Source of the DNA: Microbacterium radiodurans
GTDB taxonomy: Bacteria > Actinomycetota > Actinomycetes > Actinomycetales > Microbacteriaceae
Direction: 5' to 3'
DNA length: 64,000 bases
Assembly (NCBI RefSeq): GCF_008710705.1
Contig: NZ_VYRZ01000003.1
Coordinates: 372,001-436,000 of the forward strand
The position numbers were made by a program, and so were the translations under genes. Below, piece after piece: positions 8,247-16,863 of this stretch (position 1 is its first letter; each line of letters opens with the position of its first letter). The notes under the pieces are model-generated. The model made no database searches. It saw nothing but the letters and a program-made list of their open reading frames with translations, and was not told the origin of the DNA.

Positions 8247-9071
8247 ATGCGGACGATCGTGATCACGGGAGCAAGCGACGGCATCGGGGCGGCGGCGGCT
8301 CGACGCCTCGTGGGCGAGGGGGAGCGGGTGGTCCTCGTCGGGCGCTCGTCCGAGAAGACGCAGGCGCTCGCCGCGGAGCTCGGCATGACCTTCCACCTCG
8401 CCGACTTCGCCGAGCTCGACCAGGTGCGTCGGCTCGCCGACGAGCTGCTGACGGCGTACCCGCGCATCGACGTGCTCGCCAACAACGCGGGCGGCATCTT
8501 CGGCCCGCGCCACCTCACCGTCGACGGCTTCGAGCAGACGTTCCAGGTCAACCACCTCGCGGGCTTCCTGCTGACGAACCTGCTGCTCGATCGGCTGGCC
8601 GACAGCGACGCCTCGGTCATCCAGACCTCCAGCCGCGCGGCGCGCATGTTCTCCCGCTTCGACATCACCGACCTCAACGCGGCGAAGCGGTATTCGGGGC
8701 GCATCGCCTACGGCAATGCCAAGCTCGCCAACGTCCTGTTCACGCGTGAGCTGCAGCATCGCGCCGGCGACCGGGGCATCTCGGCGGTCGCGTTCCACCC
8801 CGGCGTCGTCGCCACCCAGTTCGCGGCGAACGTGCCGGGGCCGTTCCGCTGGATCTACCACAACCCCCTCTCGAAGCGCGTGCTGACGACGACCGACGAG
8901 GGCGGTGCGCGCCTGGTGTTCCTCGCGGACGGCGCACCCCGCGTCGACTGGGCGCCGGGCGGCTACTACGAGAGCGACCGGCTGACGAAGTCGCATCCCC
9001 TCACCACCGACGCCGATCTCGCACGCGAGCTGTGGGACCGGAGCGCCGAGATGGTGGCTCTCGCGCCCTGA
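8247..9071 (+). CDS. SDR family oxidoreductase (retinol dehydrogenase-like)
   Basis: This 274-residue short-chain dehydrogenase uses NAD(P)H on an unknown alcohol/ketone substrate. It has the cofactor motif TGASDGIGAA (residues 7-16), NNAGG (about 83-87), and the catalytic Tyr-x-x-x-Lys in YGNAK. The C-terminal part has FHPGVVATQF, usual in the retinol-dehydrogenase/WW-oxidoreductase branch. No ribosome binding site precedes the ATG. The upstream hexamer AAGACT, 7 nt before, is a poor match to the -10 pattern found at other leaderless genes. Confidence 0.88.
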   Translation: MRTIVITGASDGIGAAAARRLVGEGERVVLVGRSSEKTQALAAELGMTFHLADFAELDQVRRLADELLTAYPRIDVLANNAGGIFGPRHLTVDGFEQTFQVNHLAGFLLTNLLLDRLADSDASVIQTSSRAARMFSRFDITDLNAAKRYSGRIAYGNAKLANVLFTRELQHRAGDRGISAVAFHPGVVATQFAANVPGPFRWIYHNPLSKRVLTTTDEGGARLVFLADGAPRVDWAPGGYYESDRLTKSHPLTTDADLARELWDRSAEMVALAP

Positions 9072-9176
9072 CCCGTGCGGGTGCGGGGGCATGCGGCATC
9101 CGCGCTCGATCCGCAAGGGGGTCCGTCCGATGATCCCGGCCGGCTTACCGTGGCGCTCCGACGAACGGAGGACGCC

Positions 9177-9554
9177 ATGGTCGACAAGCGCACCGAACCC
9201 CACGGCCCCGAGCAGCTGCCCGACCGGCAGCCGATTCTCGACCCGACCGATCTGAGGAACCAGGCGAGCTTCCGGTCGGGTTCCGCGTCACGCTGGCTCG
9301 TGCCGAGCGCGGTGCTCGCGGTCGTGGCGATCGTCCTGTTCGCGCTGGCGCTGCAGCTGCAGGCGGTGCTGCCGGCGGTCGGGATCGTCTATGCGGTGGT
9401 CGGCTGGGCGATGATGCTCGTCGCCGCTCGCTCGTCGTCGGACGCCCGCGCCCGCAACGTGCGTCTGGCCGTCGCGATGGCGATCCTCGCGGTCGGGTCG
9501 CTCGCGCTGTTCGTGGCGGTGTACGTCATCGAGACGCTCACTCCGGCGGCGTGA
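9177..9554 (+). CDS. Small integral membrane protein, unknown function
   Basis: This 125-residue protein has a charged N-terminal tail of about 38 residues rich in Pro and Arg, then three hydrophobic stretches (about residues 39-60, 63-82 and 94-118) that look like membrane helices. I do not recognise the family. The ATG at 9177 follows CGGAGGACGCC, a good ribosome binding site. A possible -10 hexamer TACCGT lies about 26 nt upstream of the start. It sits between the SDR and the flavoprotein gene in the same orientation. Confidence 0.72.
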   Translation: MVDKRTEPHGPEQLPDRQPILDPTDLRNQASFRSGSASRWLVPSAVLAVVAIVLFALALQLQAVLPAVGIVYAVVGWAMMLVAARSSSDARARNVRLAVAMAILAVGSLALFVAVYVIETLTPAA

Positions 9555-9613
9555 CCCGGCTAGTGCCCGTCGGCCGATCGTGCAACCGGGTTCGGCTCAC
9601 GGACGAGCGCGCC

Positions 9614-9619
9614 TAACGT
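9614..9619 (+). promoter_or_regulatory. -10 hexamer TAACGT, leaderless promoter
   Basis: TAACGT ends 7 nt before the ATG at 9627 and overlaps the alternative GTG at 9618, which argues against that earlier start. Confidence 0.6.
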
Positions 9620-9626
9620 GAGCTGC

Positions 9627-10865
9627 ATGGCGACGGCTGGAGCGGACTCATCCCCGCAGACGACACGACCCCGCACCGGTCACCATCGGGTGATCGTCGT
9701 CGGGGGAGGCAACGGCGGCATCTCGGTCGCCGCGCGACTGCGGCGGCGCGGCGTCGACGACATCGCGCTGATCGACCCGAGCGACGTCCACGAGTACAAG
9801 CCGCTCTTCTCGCACGTCGCGGGCGGCACCGCGCGCATCAGCGAGACGACGAGGCCTCAGCGCACCGTCATCCCGGATGGCGTCTCGTGGATCCGCGACG
9901 CCGTCTCGGCGATCGATCCGGCCCGCAGCTCGCTGAGCCTGACGGGCGGTGGCACGCTCACCTACGACCACGTCATCCTGAGTCCGGGCATCCAGTACGA
10001 CTGGGCGAGCGTGCCGGGCCTCGCCGAGGCGATCGGCACCGGCGACGTCACGACCCACTACACCGGCGACCTCGCCGCGAGGACCTCGCTCCGGCTTCGC
10101 GACATGCGCGCGGGCACGGTCGTCTTCACGCAGCCGGCGGGACCGGCCTCGTGCGCCGGCGCCGCCCAGAAGCCCATGTACCAGGCCTGCGACTACTGGC
10201 AGCGCACCGGCGTTCTCGGTGACATCCGCGTCGTCATGGTCGTGCCCGACGACACCGTGTTCGGCATCCCCGCCTTCGATCGCGAGATCGGGCGCGCGAT
10301 CGATCGCTACGGCATCGAACTGCGCACGTCGAGCGCCCTCATCGAGGTCGATGCCGACGCCGGCGACGCGGTCATCGGGTCGGCATCGGGCATCGAGCGC
10401 ATCCACTTCGATCTGCTGAACGTCGTTCCGCCGCAGTCGGCGCCCGAATGGATCGCGGCAGGCGGTCTCGCGGCGCCGGACGATGCGGACGGCTTCGTCG
10501 AGGTCGACCCGGACACTCTGCGCCATCGCCGCTACGGCAACGTCTGGGCTCTCGGCGACGCCGCGGCGACGACCAACTCCAAGAGCGGCGGAGCGCTGCG
10601 CAAGCAGACGATGGTGCTGGCGAAGAACCTCGTGTCGGCTCTCGAAGGTCGCAGGCCGCGCGCCCGCTACGACGGCTACGGCGTCTGCCCGATGACGGTG
10701 TCGCGCTCGAGCGTCGTCTGGGCGGAGTTCGGTCCCTCGAGCGAGCTCATGCCGACGATCCCCTTCTTCCGGCGCATGTACCGCGAGAGCGGGCTGTCGT
10801 GGTTCTTCGACCGCCGCATCCTGCCGTGGGTCTATTGGAACCTCATCCTCACCGGCCGCGTGTGA
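9627..10865 (+). CDS. FAD-dependent sulfide:quinone oxidoreductase-like protein
   Basis: This 412-residue pyridine-nucleotide-disulfide oxidoreductase has the FAD motif VVGGGNGGISVA (about residues 24-35) and the second motif VWALGDAAATTNSKSGGA (about 307-323). SQR features are Cys176 in ASCAGAAQKPMYQACDYW and Cys354 in YDGYGVCPMT, at the positions of two redox cysteines of known SQR proteins; Cys188 is also near. The C-terminus is amphipathic and hydrophobic, as in peripheral membrane SQRs. It would oxidise sulfide and reduce quinone. Its 3' end overlaps the convergent YjdF-like gene by 17 bp. Confidence 0.85.
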   Translation: MATAGADSSPQTTRPRTGHHRVIVVGGGNGGISVAARLRRRGVDDIALIDPSDVHEYKPLFSHVAGGTARISETTRPQRTVIPDGVSWIRDAVSAIDPARSSLSLTGGGTLTYDHVILSPGIQYDWASVPGLAEAIGTGDVTTHYTGDLAARTSLRLRDMRAGTVVFTQPAGPASCAGAAQKPMYQACDYWQRTGVLGDIRVVMVVPDDTVFGIPAFDREIGRAIDRYGIELRTSSALIEVDADAGDAVIGSASGIERIHFDLLNVVPPQSAPEWIAAGGLAAPDDADGFVEVDPDTLRHRRYGNVWALGDAAATTNSKSGGALRKQTMVLAKNLVSALEGRRPRARYDGYGVCPMTVSRSSVVWAEFGPSSELMPTIPFFRRMYRESGLSWFFDRRILPWVYWNLILTGRV

Positions 10866-11484
10866 CCCCAGCCGCGTCGTCTGCGGCATCCCGGGCGACG
10901 AGTCTCACCCGCGCCATGAGGATGCCGGCCACGAGAGCGCCGACGCCGCCGACCGCCATGTCGCCGATCGTGTCGTCGTAGGTCACGAGGATCGAGTCCA
11001 CGAACGTCTTGCCGAGCCACTCGACCATCTCCCACACCGCGCTCAGAGCGAGTCCGAACGCGGTCGTCACCACGACGCCGGTGCGGCGACGGAAGTCTGG
11101 ATCGCCCGGCAGCGGCACGACGTCGAACCGTCCGGCCGCGAGGTAGGCGAGCGTCGCGAGAACGCCCGTCGCGACGAGGTGCATGGGGATGTCCCACGCC
11201 GGGAACGTGCGGTACAGGTCGATGACATTGCTCCACGCCGCGACGAGCACCGTGACGCCCGTGACGATGTCGAAGGCGGGCCGCGCGCCGAGGAAGCGCG
11301 GGACGACCAGGGCGGGGAGCGCGAGGGCGAGGATGCCGGCATCCGTCGGCTCGAACCAGATCGCGGCGACCACGACGCTCACCAGCCCGACGAGCCGCAC
11401 CGCATCGGCGACGACGGCGCCCGCGCTCCGCGGGGCGCGCAGGAAGTTCTCGACCATCGTCGGTCGGGTGCGCGCGCCGGTCAC
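10849..11484 (-). CDS. YjdF/DUF2238-like membrane protein
   Basis: This 211-residue polytopic membrane protein carries WDIPMHLVATGVLATLAYL and the C-terminal AVWEMVEWLGKTF followed by YDDTIGDMAVGGVGAL. These match the conserved acidic motifs of the DUF2238/YjdF membrane family, whose biochemical role is unknown. I choose the GTG at 11484 because it overlaps the upstream phosphatase stop (GTGA); an ATG at 11457 is an alternative. It is the last gene of a three-gene unit on the minus strand. Confidence 0.75.
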   Translation of the reverse strand: MTGARTRPTMVENFLRAPRSAGAVVADAVRLVGLVSVVVAAIWFEPTDAGILALALPALVVPRFLGARPAFDIVTGVTVLVAAWSNVIDLYRTFPAWDIPMHLVATGVLATLAYLAAGRFDVVPLPGDPDFRRRTGVVVTTAFGLALSAVWEMVEWLGKTFVDSILVTYDDTIGDMAVGGVGALVAGILMARVRLVARDAADDAAGVTRGR

Positions 11485-12395
11485 GAGGTCCCCGCGGCGA
11501 AGCGCAGCAGCACGTGGATGCCGAGATGGTCCGAGGGCGCGGCGCCGTCGACGGTGCGCGCGTCGATCGCCGCGCGTTCCACGCCGATGCCGCGTGCGAC
11601 CGCGATCCAGTCGATGGGGCCGCGCCGCATCCGGGGTTCGACGTAGGCGCCGTAGGTGTCCCACGGGGGGCTCGTGCGTTCCCGGGCGATCCGCCAGGCA
11701 TCGTCGAGATCACCACTGAGGAGGGCGGCGACGGGTGCCGAGCCGGGCCCCGCATTCATGTCGCCCATGACGATCACGGGCCCGGTGACCGCGGCGGCCA
11801 GATCGCTCAGCAACCAGGCCGATCGCAGCCGCGCACGGGCGGAGAACACGTCGAGGTGGGTGTTGAGGACCGTGAAGGATGCGCCCGAGACCCGATCTCG
11901 GAACGCGGCCCGGACGACGATCCGGGGCACCGGGCTTCCCCACGAGCGCGAGCCCGGCACGGAGGGGGTCTGCGACAGCGCGAGCTGTTCGTGGCCCTGC
12001 AGCTCGAGGCGTTCGGTGTCGAAGAAGATCGGGCAGCCCTCGCCTCGCCCGTCGGCGTTCCGGCCGCGTCCGACGAACCGGTAGGCGGGGCCGAGCGAGC
12101 GGCGGACGAGATCCGCCTGGTCGGGCATCGCCTCCTGCGTGCCGAGGACGGCCGGGGGATCGGCCTGGAGCACGGCGGCCATGCGCGGGGCGCGGACCGA
12201 CCAGCGGTCGTTCGGCGGCCACGTCGGCCCATCGATGCGGCGGCGGATGTTCCAGGTGGCGACGTGCAGGTCGTTCGCTGCGGGTGGCGGCGCCGAGAAG
12301 AGGGGACGGATGATGTCGCTCCGGCGGGGTCCGGCCTCGGACCGCGCCCCGGACCGGCTCCGCGGCCGGCTTGGTGTGGTCGTCGCGTCGGTCAT
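11481..12395 (-). CDS. Endonuclease/exonuclease/phosphatase family protein
   Basis: This 304-residue metal-dependent phosphodiesterase/nuclease-fold protein has the EEP motifs in order: VATWNIR, GTQEAM, NTHLDVFSARAR, VMGDMNAGPGSAP and the C-terminal SDHLGIHV. Members act on nucleic acids, phospholipids or inositol phosphates; which applies is not visible. There is no signal peptide. It starts in an ATGA overlap with the glycosyltransferase and ends in a GTGA overlap with the YjdF-like gene, so all three are probably translated together. Confidence 0.87.
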   Translation of the reverse strand: MTDATTTPSRPRSRSGARSEAGPRRSDIIRPLFSAPPPAANDLHVATWNIRRRIDGPTWPPNDRWSVRAPRMAAVLQADPPAVLGTQEAMPDQADLVRRSLGPAYRFVGRGRNADGRGEGCPIFFDTERLELQGHEQLALSQTPSVPGSRSWGSPVPRIVVRAAFRDRVSGASFTVLNTHLDVFSARARLRSAWLLSDLAAAVTGPVIVMGDMNAGPGSAPVAALLSGDLDDAWRIARERTSPPWDTYGAYVEPRMRRGPIDWIAVARGIGVERAAIDARTVDGAAPSDHLGIHVLLRFAAGTS

Positions 12396-13201
12396 GCGGT
12401 GCCTCCCGTGCGGCAATCGCCGATCCGGGCTCGTGCCCGGCGCAGCCATCGTCGCACGAGCCGCGTGGGCGGAAGGTCGAACGGCCAGTGCGCCGTAACG
12501 GTCCGGAAGCCGCGCGTGATGCGGAGGGCGAAGCTTCGCGGCTCCGCGAACGGACGCATCGAGATCCCCATGGGCGCGCGGGCTGCGCGCCGGATCACGT
12601 GCCGCTCGCCGAGGTGGAACGCGAGATCGAAATCGTCGTGGAGGTCGGGGTCGCGACGGTGCACCCGACGGCTGACGTCGCGCCACGCCGAACGGCGGAA
12701 CGCGAGGTTCGAACCGAACAGGGGGAGGTGCCCGAGTGCGAGGACACCGAACATCGCGTAGCAGCCGAGGTAGACGGCGGCCAGCGGCCTCCGCAGCATC
12801 CGAGGCCCGTCGATGAACCGCGCGCCGCCGGTGAGGACGTCGACGTGCGGTCGCTCCTCGAATGCATCCCGCAGGTCGGCGACCCACGTCGCGCCGGGCA
12901 CGCAGTCGGCGTCGAGTCGCAGGATGACGTCGCCGGCCGCGCTGTCGTAGCCCGCGGCCGCGGCGGCGGGTATCCCCGGCTCGGTGCACACGACGACACG
13001 GGCTCCGGCTGCGCGGGCGACCGCCGCCGAGTCGTCGCGCGAGCCGTTGTCGACGACCACGATCTCGTCGGGCGTCTCGGTCTGGAGCGCCAGTGCGCGA
13101 AGGCACCGGCGCAGGTGCTGCGCGTCATCCTTCACGGGGATCACGACCGAGACGCTGGCGCGGTCCGATCCGGGCGGGGGCGGGGAGGGTGTCGCGGTCA
13201 T
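12392..13201 (-). CDS. Glycosyltransferase family 2
   Basis: This 269-residue GT-A fold enzyme has VSVVIPVKDD, VVDNGSRDDS and the metal-binding LRLDADCVPG. The acceptor-binding half contains HDDFDLAFHLGE. It would transfer a sugar from a nucleotide sugar to a cell-surface acceptor. A hydrophobic stretch (AVYLGCYAMFGVLALGHLPL) may be a membrane contact. The ATG at 13201 follows GAGGAGG, a strong ribosome binding site; the frame extends 17 codons further without support. First gene of the unit with the EEP protein and the YjdF-like protein. Confidence 0.87.
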   Translation of the reverse strand: MTATPSPPPPGSDRASVSVVIPVKDDAQHLRRCLRALALQTETPDEIVVVDNGSRDDSAAVARAAGARVVVCTEPGIPAAAAAGYDSAAGDVILRLDADCVPGATWVADLRDAFEERPHVDVLTGGARFIDGPRMLRRPLAAVYLGCYAMFGVLALGHLPLFGSNLAFRRSAWRDVSRRVHRRDPDLHDDFDLAFHLGERHVIRRAARAPMGISMRPFAEPRSFALRITRGFRTVTAHWPFDLPPTRLVRRWLRRARARIGDCRTGGTA

Positions 13202-13311
13202 GTTCCTCCTCACGGTAGGCGGGTGTGCGCGCAGGTCACAGACGGTTGACACGGCATCGTCCGTCCGGTGCTCGCTCCCCGTCCGGCGAGCACGGATGAC
13301 ATGCTGGACTC

Positions 13312-15114
13312 ATGCCCCAGCAGAGCGACCTCCTCGCCGTCCTCGTCGATGCCGACAACGTCTCGCCCTCCCGCATCGGGGGTGTGCTGGCGGAGATCGC
13401 TACCTACGGCACGGCGTCCGTGAAGCGGGTGTACGGCGACTGGACCAAGTCGCAGCTGCGCGGTTGGAAGGACGCAGCGAGCGAGCACGTGATCCAGCCG
13501 ATGCAGCAGTTCGACAACACGACGGGCAAGAACGCGACCGACAGCGCGCTCATCATCGACGCGATGGACCTGCTCTACACGCGCCGGTTCCAGGGCTTCT
13601 GCATCGTCTCGAGCGACAGCGACTTCACGCGCCTGGCCTCGCGGATCCGCGAGGAGGGGGTGACCGTCTACGGCTTCGGCGAGCGGAAGACGCCCGAAGC
13701 CTTCCGGAACGCCTGCGACCAGTTCACCTATCTCGAGGTCCTGGGCGCCGCCGACGAGCCCGACACCGCGCCCTCGGCGCGGCCGTCGCGGATGAGTCCG
13801 GCCGCGCTCCGAGCCGACCCGAAGCTCGTCTCGCTCCTGCGCAGCAGCGTCGAGACCGCGTCGTCGGAGGACGGCTGGGCCGATCTCGGCACGGTCGGTC
13901 AGCTCATGCGCAAGCAGCAGCCCGACTTCGACTCGCGCAACTGGGGCTACGCGAAGCTGTCGGACCTCCTCAAAGCGGTCGGTCTGTTCGCCATCGAGTC
14001 CAAGCCCGGCGGGATGTCGCTGCGGCCGAAGACGCCCCCGAAGGCTTCGGGGAGCGACGGTCAGGGTGCCGGTGCCGGTGCCGGTGCCGACGTTCCGGCG
14101 GCGGACGCGACGGCGGATGCGGCGGCTCCGGCCGCGCGCTCGGCGAAGCGGCCCGCGAAGAAGCGCTCGTCGACGCGCGATGGCGCCCCAGCCGACGGGG
14201 ACGCGCCCGTCGCCGAGTCGTCGGAGCCGGCGGAGCAGGCGGCGCCCGAGACGGTCGATGCTCCGGATGCCGCGGCAGTCCCGGCCACGTCCCCGGCGCG
14301 TTCGCGCCGGACGGCCGCTCCGCGCGCGAAGGCCTCCGGCGCCGGTGACGCTCCGGACACCGTGGCGACGGGGGAGTCGGCGAGCACCGACGCCACCTCG
14401 GCGAGCGGGTCCGACGTCGCCTCGTCGCCGGCCGCGGAGTCCGGGACCGTCGCTCGCGGTGGCTCGGGTCGAGGCCGCGGCCGGACGGCCCGCCCGATCG
14501 AGCAGCTCACCCTCGAGACCGCCCTCGATGCCGCGCTCGATGCGGTCTCGAACGCCGCACGCGCGAGCGGGCAGGTCGCGCCCGGTGCGGACTCCGCCGC
14601 GGACGCGGCCGAGGTCGAGGTCGAGGTCCCCGCCGCGGCCGCACCCGCCGCGGCCGCACCCGCCGCGACCACCGAGGCGCCGGTCACCGGAGCGGACGAC
14701 GCGACGGACCAGGCCGAGACCCCCGCGAAGCCGAAGCGCGCTCCGCGCAGCCGGGCGAAGAAGACCGCGGCATCCGAGCCCGCCGACACGGCAGCACCCG
14801 ACGCGTCGGCACCGGACACGGCAGCACCCGACGCGTCGGCACCCGAGCCCGCGGCACCCGACACTGCGGCACCCGACACGGCGGCACCCGACGCTGCGGC
14901 GCCCCGGACGGCGGCGACGAAACCCCGGTCGTCCCGGTCGCGGACGACCAAGCCCGCGGCATCCGAGCAGACGGCATCCGAGCCCGCGGCATCCGAGCAG
15001 ACGGCATCCGAGCAGGCGGCTGCTCAGCCCGCGGCGCCCGAATCGGAGCCGGCCGCCCCCGCGCGCAAGCGCGCGCCGCGGCGTGCCTCGCGACCCGGCA
15101 CGACCGCGAGCTGA
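13312..15114 (+). CDS. NYN-domain protein with LOTUS/OST-HTH domain and a long Ala/Pro-rich tail
   Basis: The N-terminal 145 residues form a PIN-like NYN (LabA/DUF88) domain: LLAVLVDADNVSPSRIGGVLAE, KNATDSALIIDAMDLLY and VSSDSDFTRLASRIRE give the acidic residues of this RNase fold. Residues about 170-240 resemble an OST-HTH/LOTUS RNA-binding domain. The remaining 350 residues are low-complexity Ala/Pro/Glu/Lys sequence with short imperfect repeats (APDASAPDTA, AASEQTASE) and basic clusters such as RRASR at the very end. NYN-LOTUS proteins are thought to act on structured RNA. A -10-like CATGCT lies 6 nt before the ATG. The role is inferred from domains only. Confidence 0.88.
   Translation: MPQQSDLLAVLVDADNVSPSRIGGVLAEIATYGTASVKRVYGDWTKSQLRGWKDAASEHVIQPMQQFDNTTGKNATDSALIIDAMDLLYTRRFQGFCIVSSDSDFTRLASRIREEGVTVYGFGERKTPEAFRNACDQFTYLEVLGAADEPDTAPSARPSRMSPAALRADPKLVSLLRSSVETASSEDGWADLGTVGQLMRKQQPDFDSRNWGYAKLSDLLKAVGLFAIESKPGGMSLRPKTPPKASGSDGQGAGAGAGADVPAADATADAAAPAARSAKRPAKKRSSTRDGAPADGDAPVAESSEPAEQAAPETVDAPDAAAVPATSPARSRRTAAPRAKASGAGDAPDTVATGESASTDATSASGSDVASSPAAESGTVARGGSGRGRGRTARPIEQLTLETALDAALDAVSNAARASGQVAPGADSAADAAEVEVEVPAAAAPAAAAPAATTEAPVTGADDATDQAETPAKPKRAPRSRAKKTAASEPADTAAPDASAPDTAAPDASAPEPAAPDTAAPDTAAPDAAAPRTAATKPRSSRSRTTKPAASEQTASEPAASEQTASEQAAAQPAAPESEPAAPARKRAPRRASRPGTTAS
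14785..15030 (+). repeat. Intragenic tandem repeats in the NYN-LOTUS tail
   Basis: The DNA repeats units around GCAGCACCCGACGCGTCGGC and GCATCCGAGCAGACG several times, encoding APDxxAPDxx and ASEQTASEx. The units are imperfect and in frame, so length variation between strains is likely. Confidence 0.8.
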
Positions 15115-15167
15115 CTCCGCCCGCTCGAGCTGCTCCGCATCGCTAGCTGCGATCCGCGCGAATCCTT

Positions 15168-15225
15168 CGTTCTCCGGAGCCGGGTCTCCTCGCCGGTGCG
15201 CACAACGGCGGATCGCCGGAGAACG
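15168..15225. terminator. Inverted repeat between convergent NYN and MATE genes
   Basis: CGTTCTCCGG (15168-15177) pairs with CCGGAGAACG (15216-15225) across a 38-nt loop that is itself GC rich. Its location between two convergent gene ends fits a two-way terminator; the long loop makes this moderate only. Confidence 0.45.
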
Positions 15226-15249
15226 GCCGCCGGCGACCGGCGCACGGCG

Positions 15250-16761
15250 TCAGCGCCGGCGGGCTCCGTCGCGTCGGCGCAGTGCCGAGGCGAGCGCGCG
15301 GCGCCGCCGGACCGGGATGACCGGCACCGGCTGAGTGACGACCGCGTCGACGACCATCGAACCACTCGCGGGTCCGACGACGGGAACCGGGGTGGTCGCG
15401 GTGCTGATGTGGTCGGTGCGCGCTATCGGCATCGATGCGAGCTCGCGGCGCGCGCGCAGGTAGGCCGGCACGAGGATGACGACAGCGCCGATCCAGGCGA
15501 GCGGGTTGCTCCATGCGACGCCCGCGAAGCCGATCACGGCGCCCAGAACCACGGCGGCGCCGAGGCGCATGAACAGCTCGACGATTCCGGTGACGGTGGG
15601 GACGACGGTGTGCCCGAGTCCCTGCAGCGCGCCGCGCAGCACGAAGAGCACCCCCAGGGCGGTGTAGGTCGCGCCGTTGATGATCAGCATCAGCGCGGCG
15701 AGGTCCACGACGTCGTCGGAGCCCTCGCCGACGAACAGTCGCACGAGCGGCGCACCGAAGGCGATGAGCACGGCTCCGAGCGCGACAGCTCCGATCAGCG
15801 CGAGCCAGGTCGCCTGGGCGACACCCTGGCGGATGCGGTCGGGACGCCCGCCGCCGTAGTTCTGCGCGACGAACATCGACACCGCGAGACCGAGCGACTG
15901 CAGGAGCGCGACGGCGAGTCCGTCGACGCGCGAGGCTGTCGTGTAGGCGGCGACGGCATCCGCGCCGAGCTCGTTGAGGCGCACCTGCACCGCGAGGGTG
16001 CCGATCGCGATGATCGAGGCCTGGAAGCCCATCGGCAGGCCGAGTCGCAGGTGCAGCGTCAGGTCGGCGCGCGAGATCCGCCAGTCGCCTCGGGCCATGC
16101 GCAGCACCGGGATGCGGCGGCGGATGTACTCGAGGCACAGCAGCACCGACAGGGCCTGCGACACGACGGTCGCGAGCGCCGCGCCGCCGACCCCCCACCC
16201 GAGCGGTCCGACCATGACGATGACGAGCGCGACGTTGAAGACGCATGCCACGGTGAGGAAGATCAGCGGGGTCCGGGAGTCTCCGATCGCGCGGATGATC
16301 GCCGCGAGGTAGTTGAAGAACATCGTCGCGCCGGCGCCGAGGAAGCTCACCACGGCGAAGGTCGTGGCATCGTCGAGCAGCTCCGGCGGCGTCTGCAGCA
16401 GTTCCAGCAGCGGTCGCGAGACGAGCGGTGCGAAGACGGTGAGCAGGATGCTGGTGAGCGCCGTGAGCGCGGTTCCCGCGGCGACCGAGCGGCGCACCGC
16501 TCGATGGTCGCCGGCGCCGAAGGCCTGCGCGGTCGGAATGGCGAACCCGGACGTCAGACCCCAGGCGAATCCGATCAGGAGGAAGAGCATCGATCCCGTC
16601 GCGCCGACCGCCGCGAGGGCGTCGACCCCGAGCCAGCGACCGACGACGATGGCGTCGACCACGTGATACATCTGCTGCACCACGTTGCCGATGAGCAGGG
16701 GGACGGAGAACGCCAGGATGACGCGCCACGGGCTGCCGGTGGTGAAGGTGCGGGACATCAT
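15250..16761 (-). CDS. MATE family multidrug efflux transporter
   Basis: This 503-residue membrane protein is a cation-coupled exporter of the MATE family, cytoplasmic-membrane located, with roughly twelve hydrophobic segments in two halves. Typical blocks are PLLIGNVVQQMYHVVDAIVV near the N-terminus and AVAAYTTASRVDGLAVALLQ in the second half. The C-terminal 50 residues are Pro/Val- and Arg-rich and not part of the transporter core. Two ATGs stand in tandem (16761 and 16758). The frame is open further upstream but crosses the promoter, where a -10 hexamer, a 14-bp operator-like palindrome and a leader hairpin are seen. Confidence 0.9.
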   Translation of the reverse strand: MMSRTFTTGSPWRVILAFSVPLLIGNVVQQMYHVVDAIVVGRWLGVDALAAVGATGSMLFLLIGFAWGLTSGFAIPTAQAFGAGDHRAVRRSVAAGTALTALTSILLTVFAPLVSRPLLELLQTPPELLDDATTFAVVSFLGAGATMFFNYLAAIIRAIGDSRTPLIFLTVACVFNVALVIVMVGPLGWGVGGAALATVVSQALSVLLCLEYIRRRIPVLRMARGDWRISRADLTLHLRLGLPMGFQASIIAIGTLAVQVRLNELGADAVAAYTTASRVDGLAVALLQSLGLAVSMFVAQNYGGGRPDRIRQGVAQATWLALIGAVALGAVLIAFGAPLVRLFVGEGSDDVVDLAALMLIINGATYTALGVLFVLRGALQGLGHTVVPTVTGIVELFMRLGAAVVLGAVIGFAGVAWSNPLAWIGAVVILVPAYLRARRELASMPIARTDHISTATTPVPVVGPASGSMVVDAVVTQPVPVIPVRRRRALASALRRRDGARRR

Positions 16762-16816
16762 GGGTGCTTTCGGAGTGGGTGGGGTGGAGGTCCGCCGACC
16801 CGGCGGGCATGACGAA

Positions 16817-16836
16817 GGCGGTGCCGTGGCACCGCC
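16817..16836 (-). other. Perfect hairpin in the MATE leader
   Basis: GGCGGTGCC and GGCACCGCC pair over 9 bp around a 2-nt loop. With the -10 hexamer at 16844-16849 the transcript would begin almost exactly at this hairpin, which could protect the 5' end or be a regulatory structure. Confidence 0.5.
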
Positions 16837-16843
16837 GGCTCCC

Positions 16844-16863
16844 AGTGTATCGAATCGATTCGA
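16844..16863 (-). promoter_or_regulatory. MATE promoter -10 (TACACT) abutted by a 14-bp palindromic operator
   Basis: On the minus strand TACACT (16844-16849) is preceded directly by the perfect palindrome TCGAATCGATTCGA (16850-16863), which lies in the -10/-35 spacer where a repressor would block transcription. It is also upstream of the divergent aminopeptidase. Confidence 0.5.

Noticed and set aside
9618..9620. GTG as start of the SQR-like flavoprotein, three codons earlier
   Set aside because: It overlaps the predicted -10 hexamer TAACGT, so it would not be on the transcript; the ATG at 9627 fits the leaderless spacing.
14061..14951. A 296-codon antisense frame in the NYN-LOTUS tail region, with Gly/Ala/Ser repeats
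   Set aside because: The repeats arise from the Ala/Pro-coding repeats on the other strand. No start signal or domain is seen.
14785..15030. Short tandem repeats that could suggest a CRISPR-like array
   Set aside because: The units are imperfect, in frame with a coding sequence and lack unique spacers; no cas gene is in the window.
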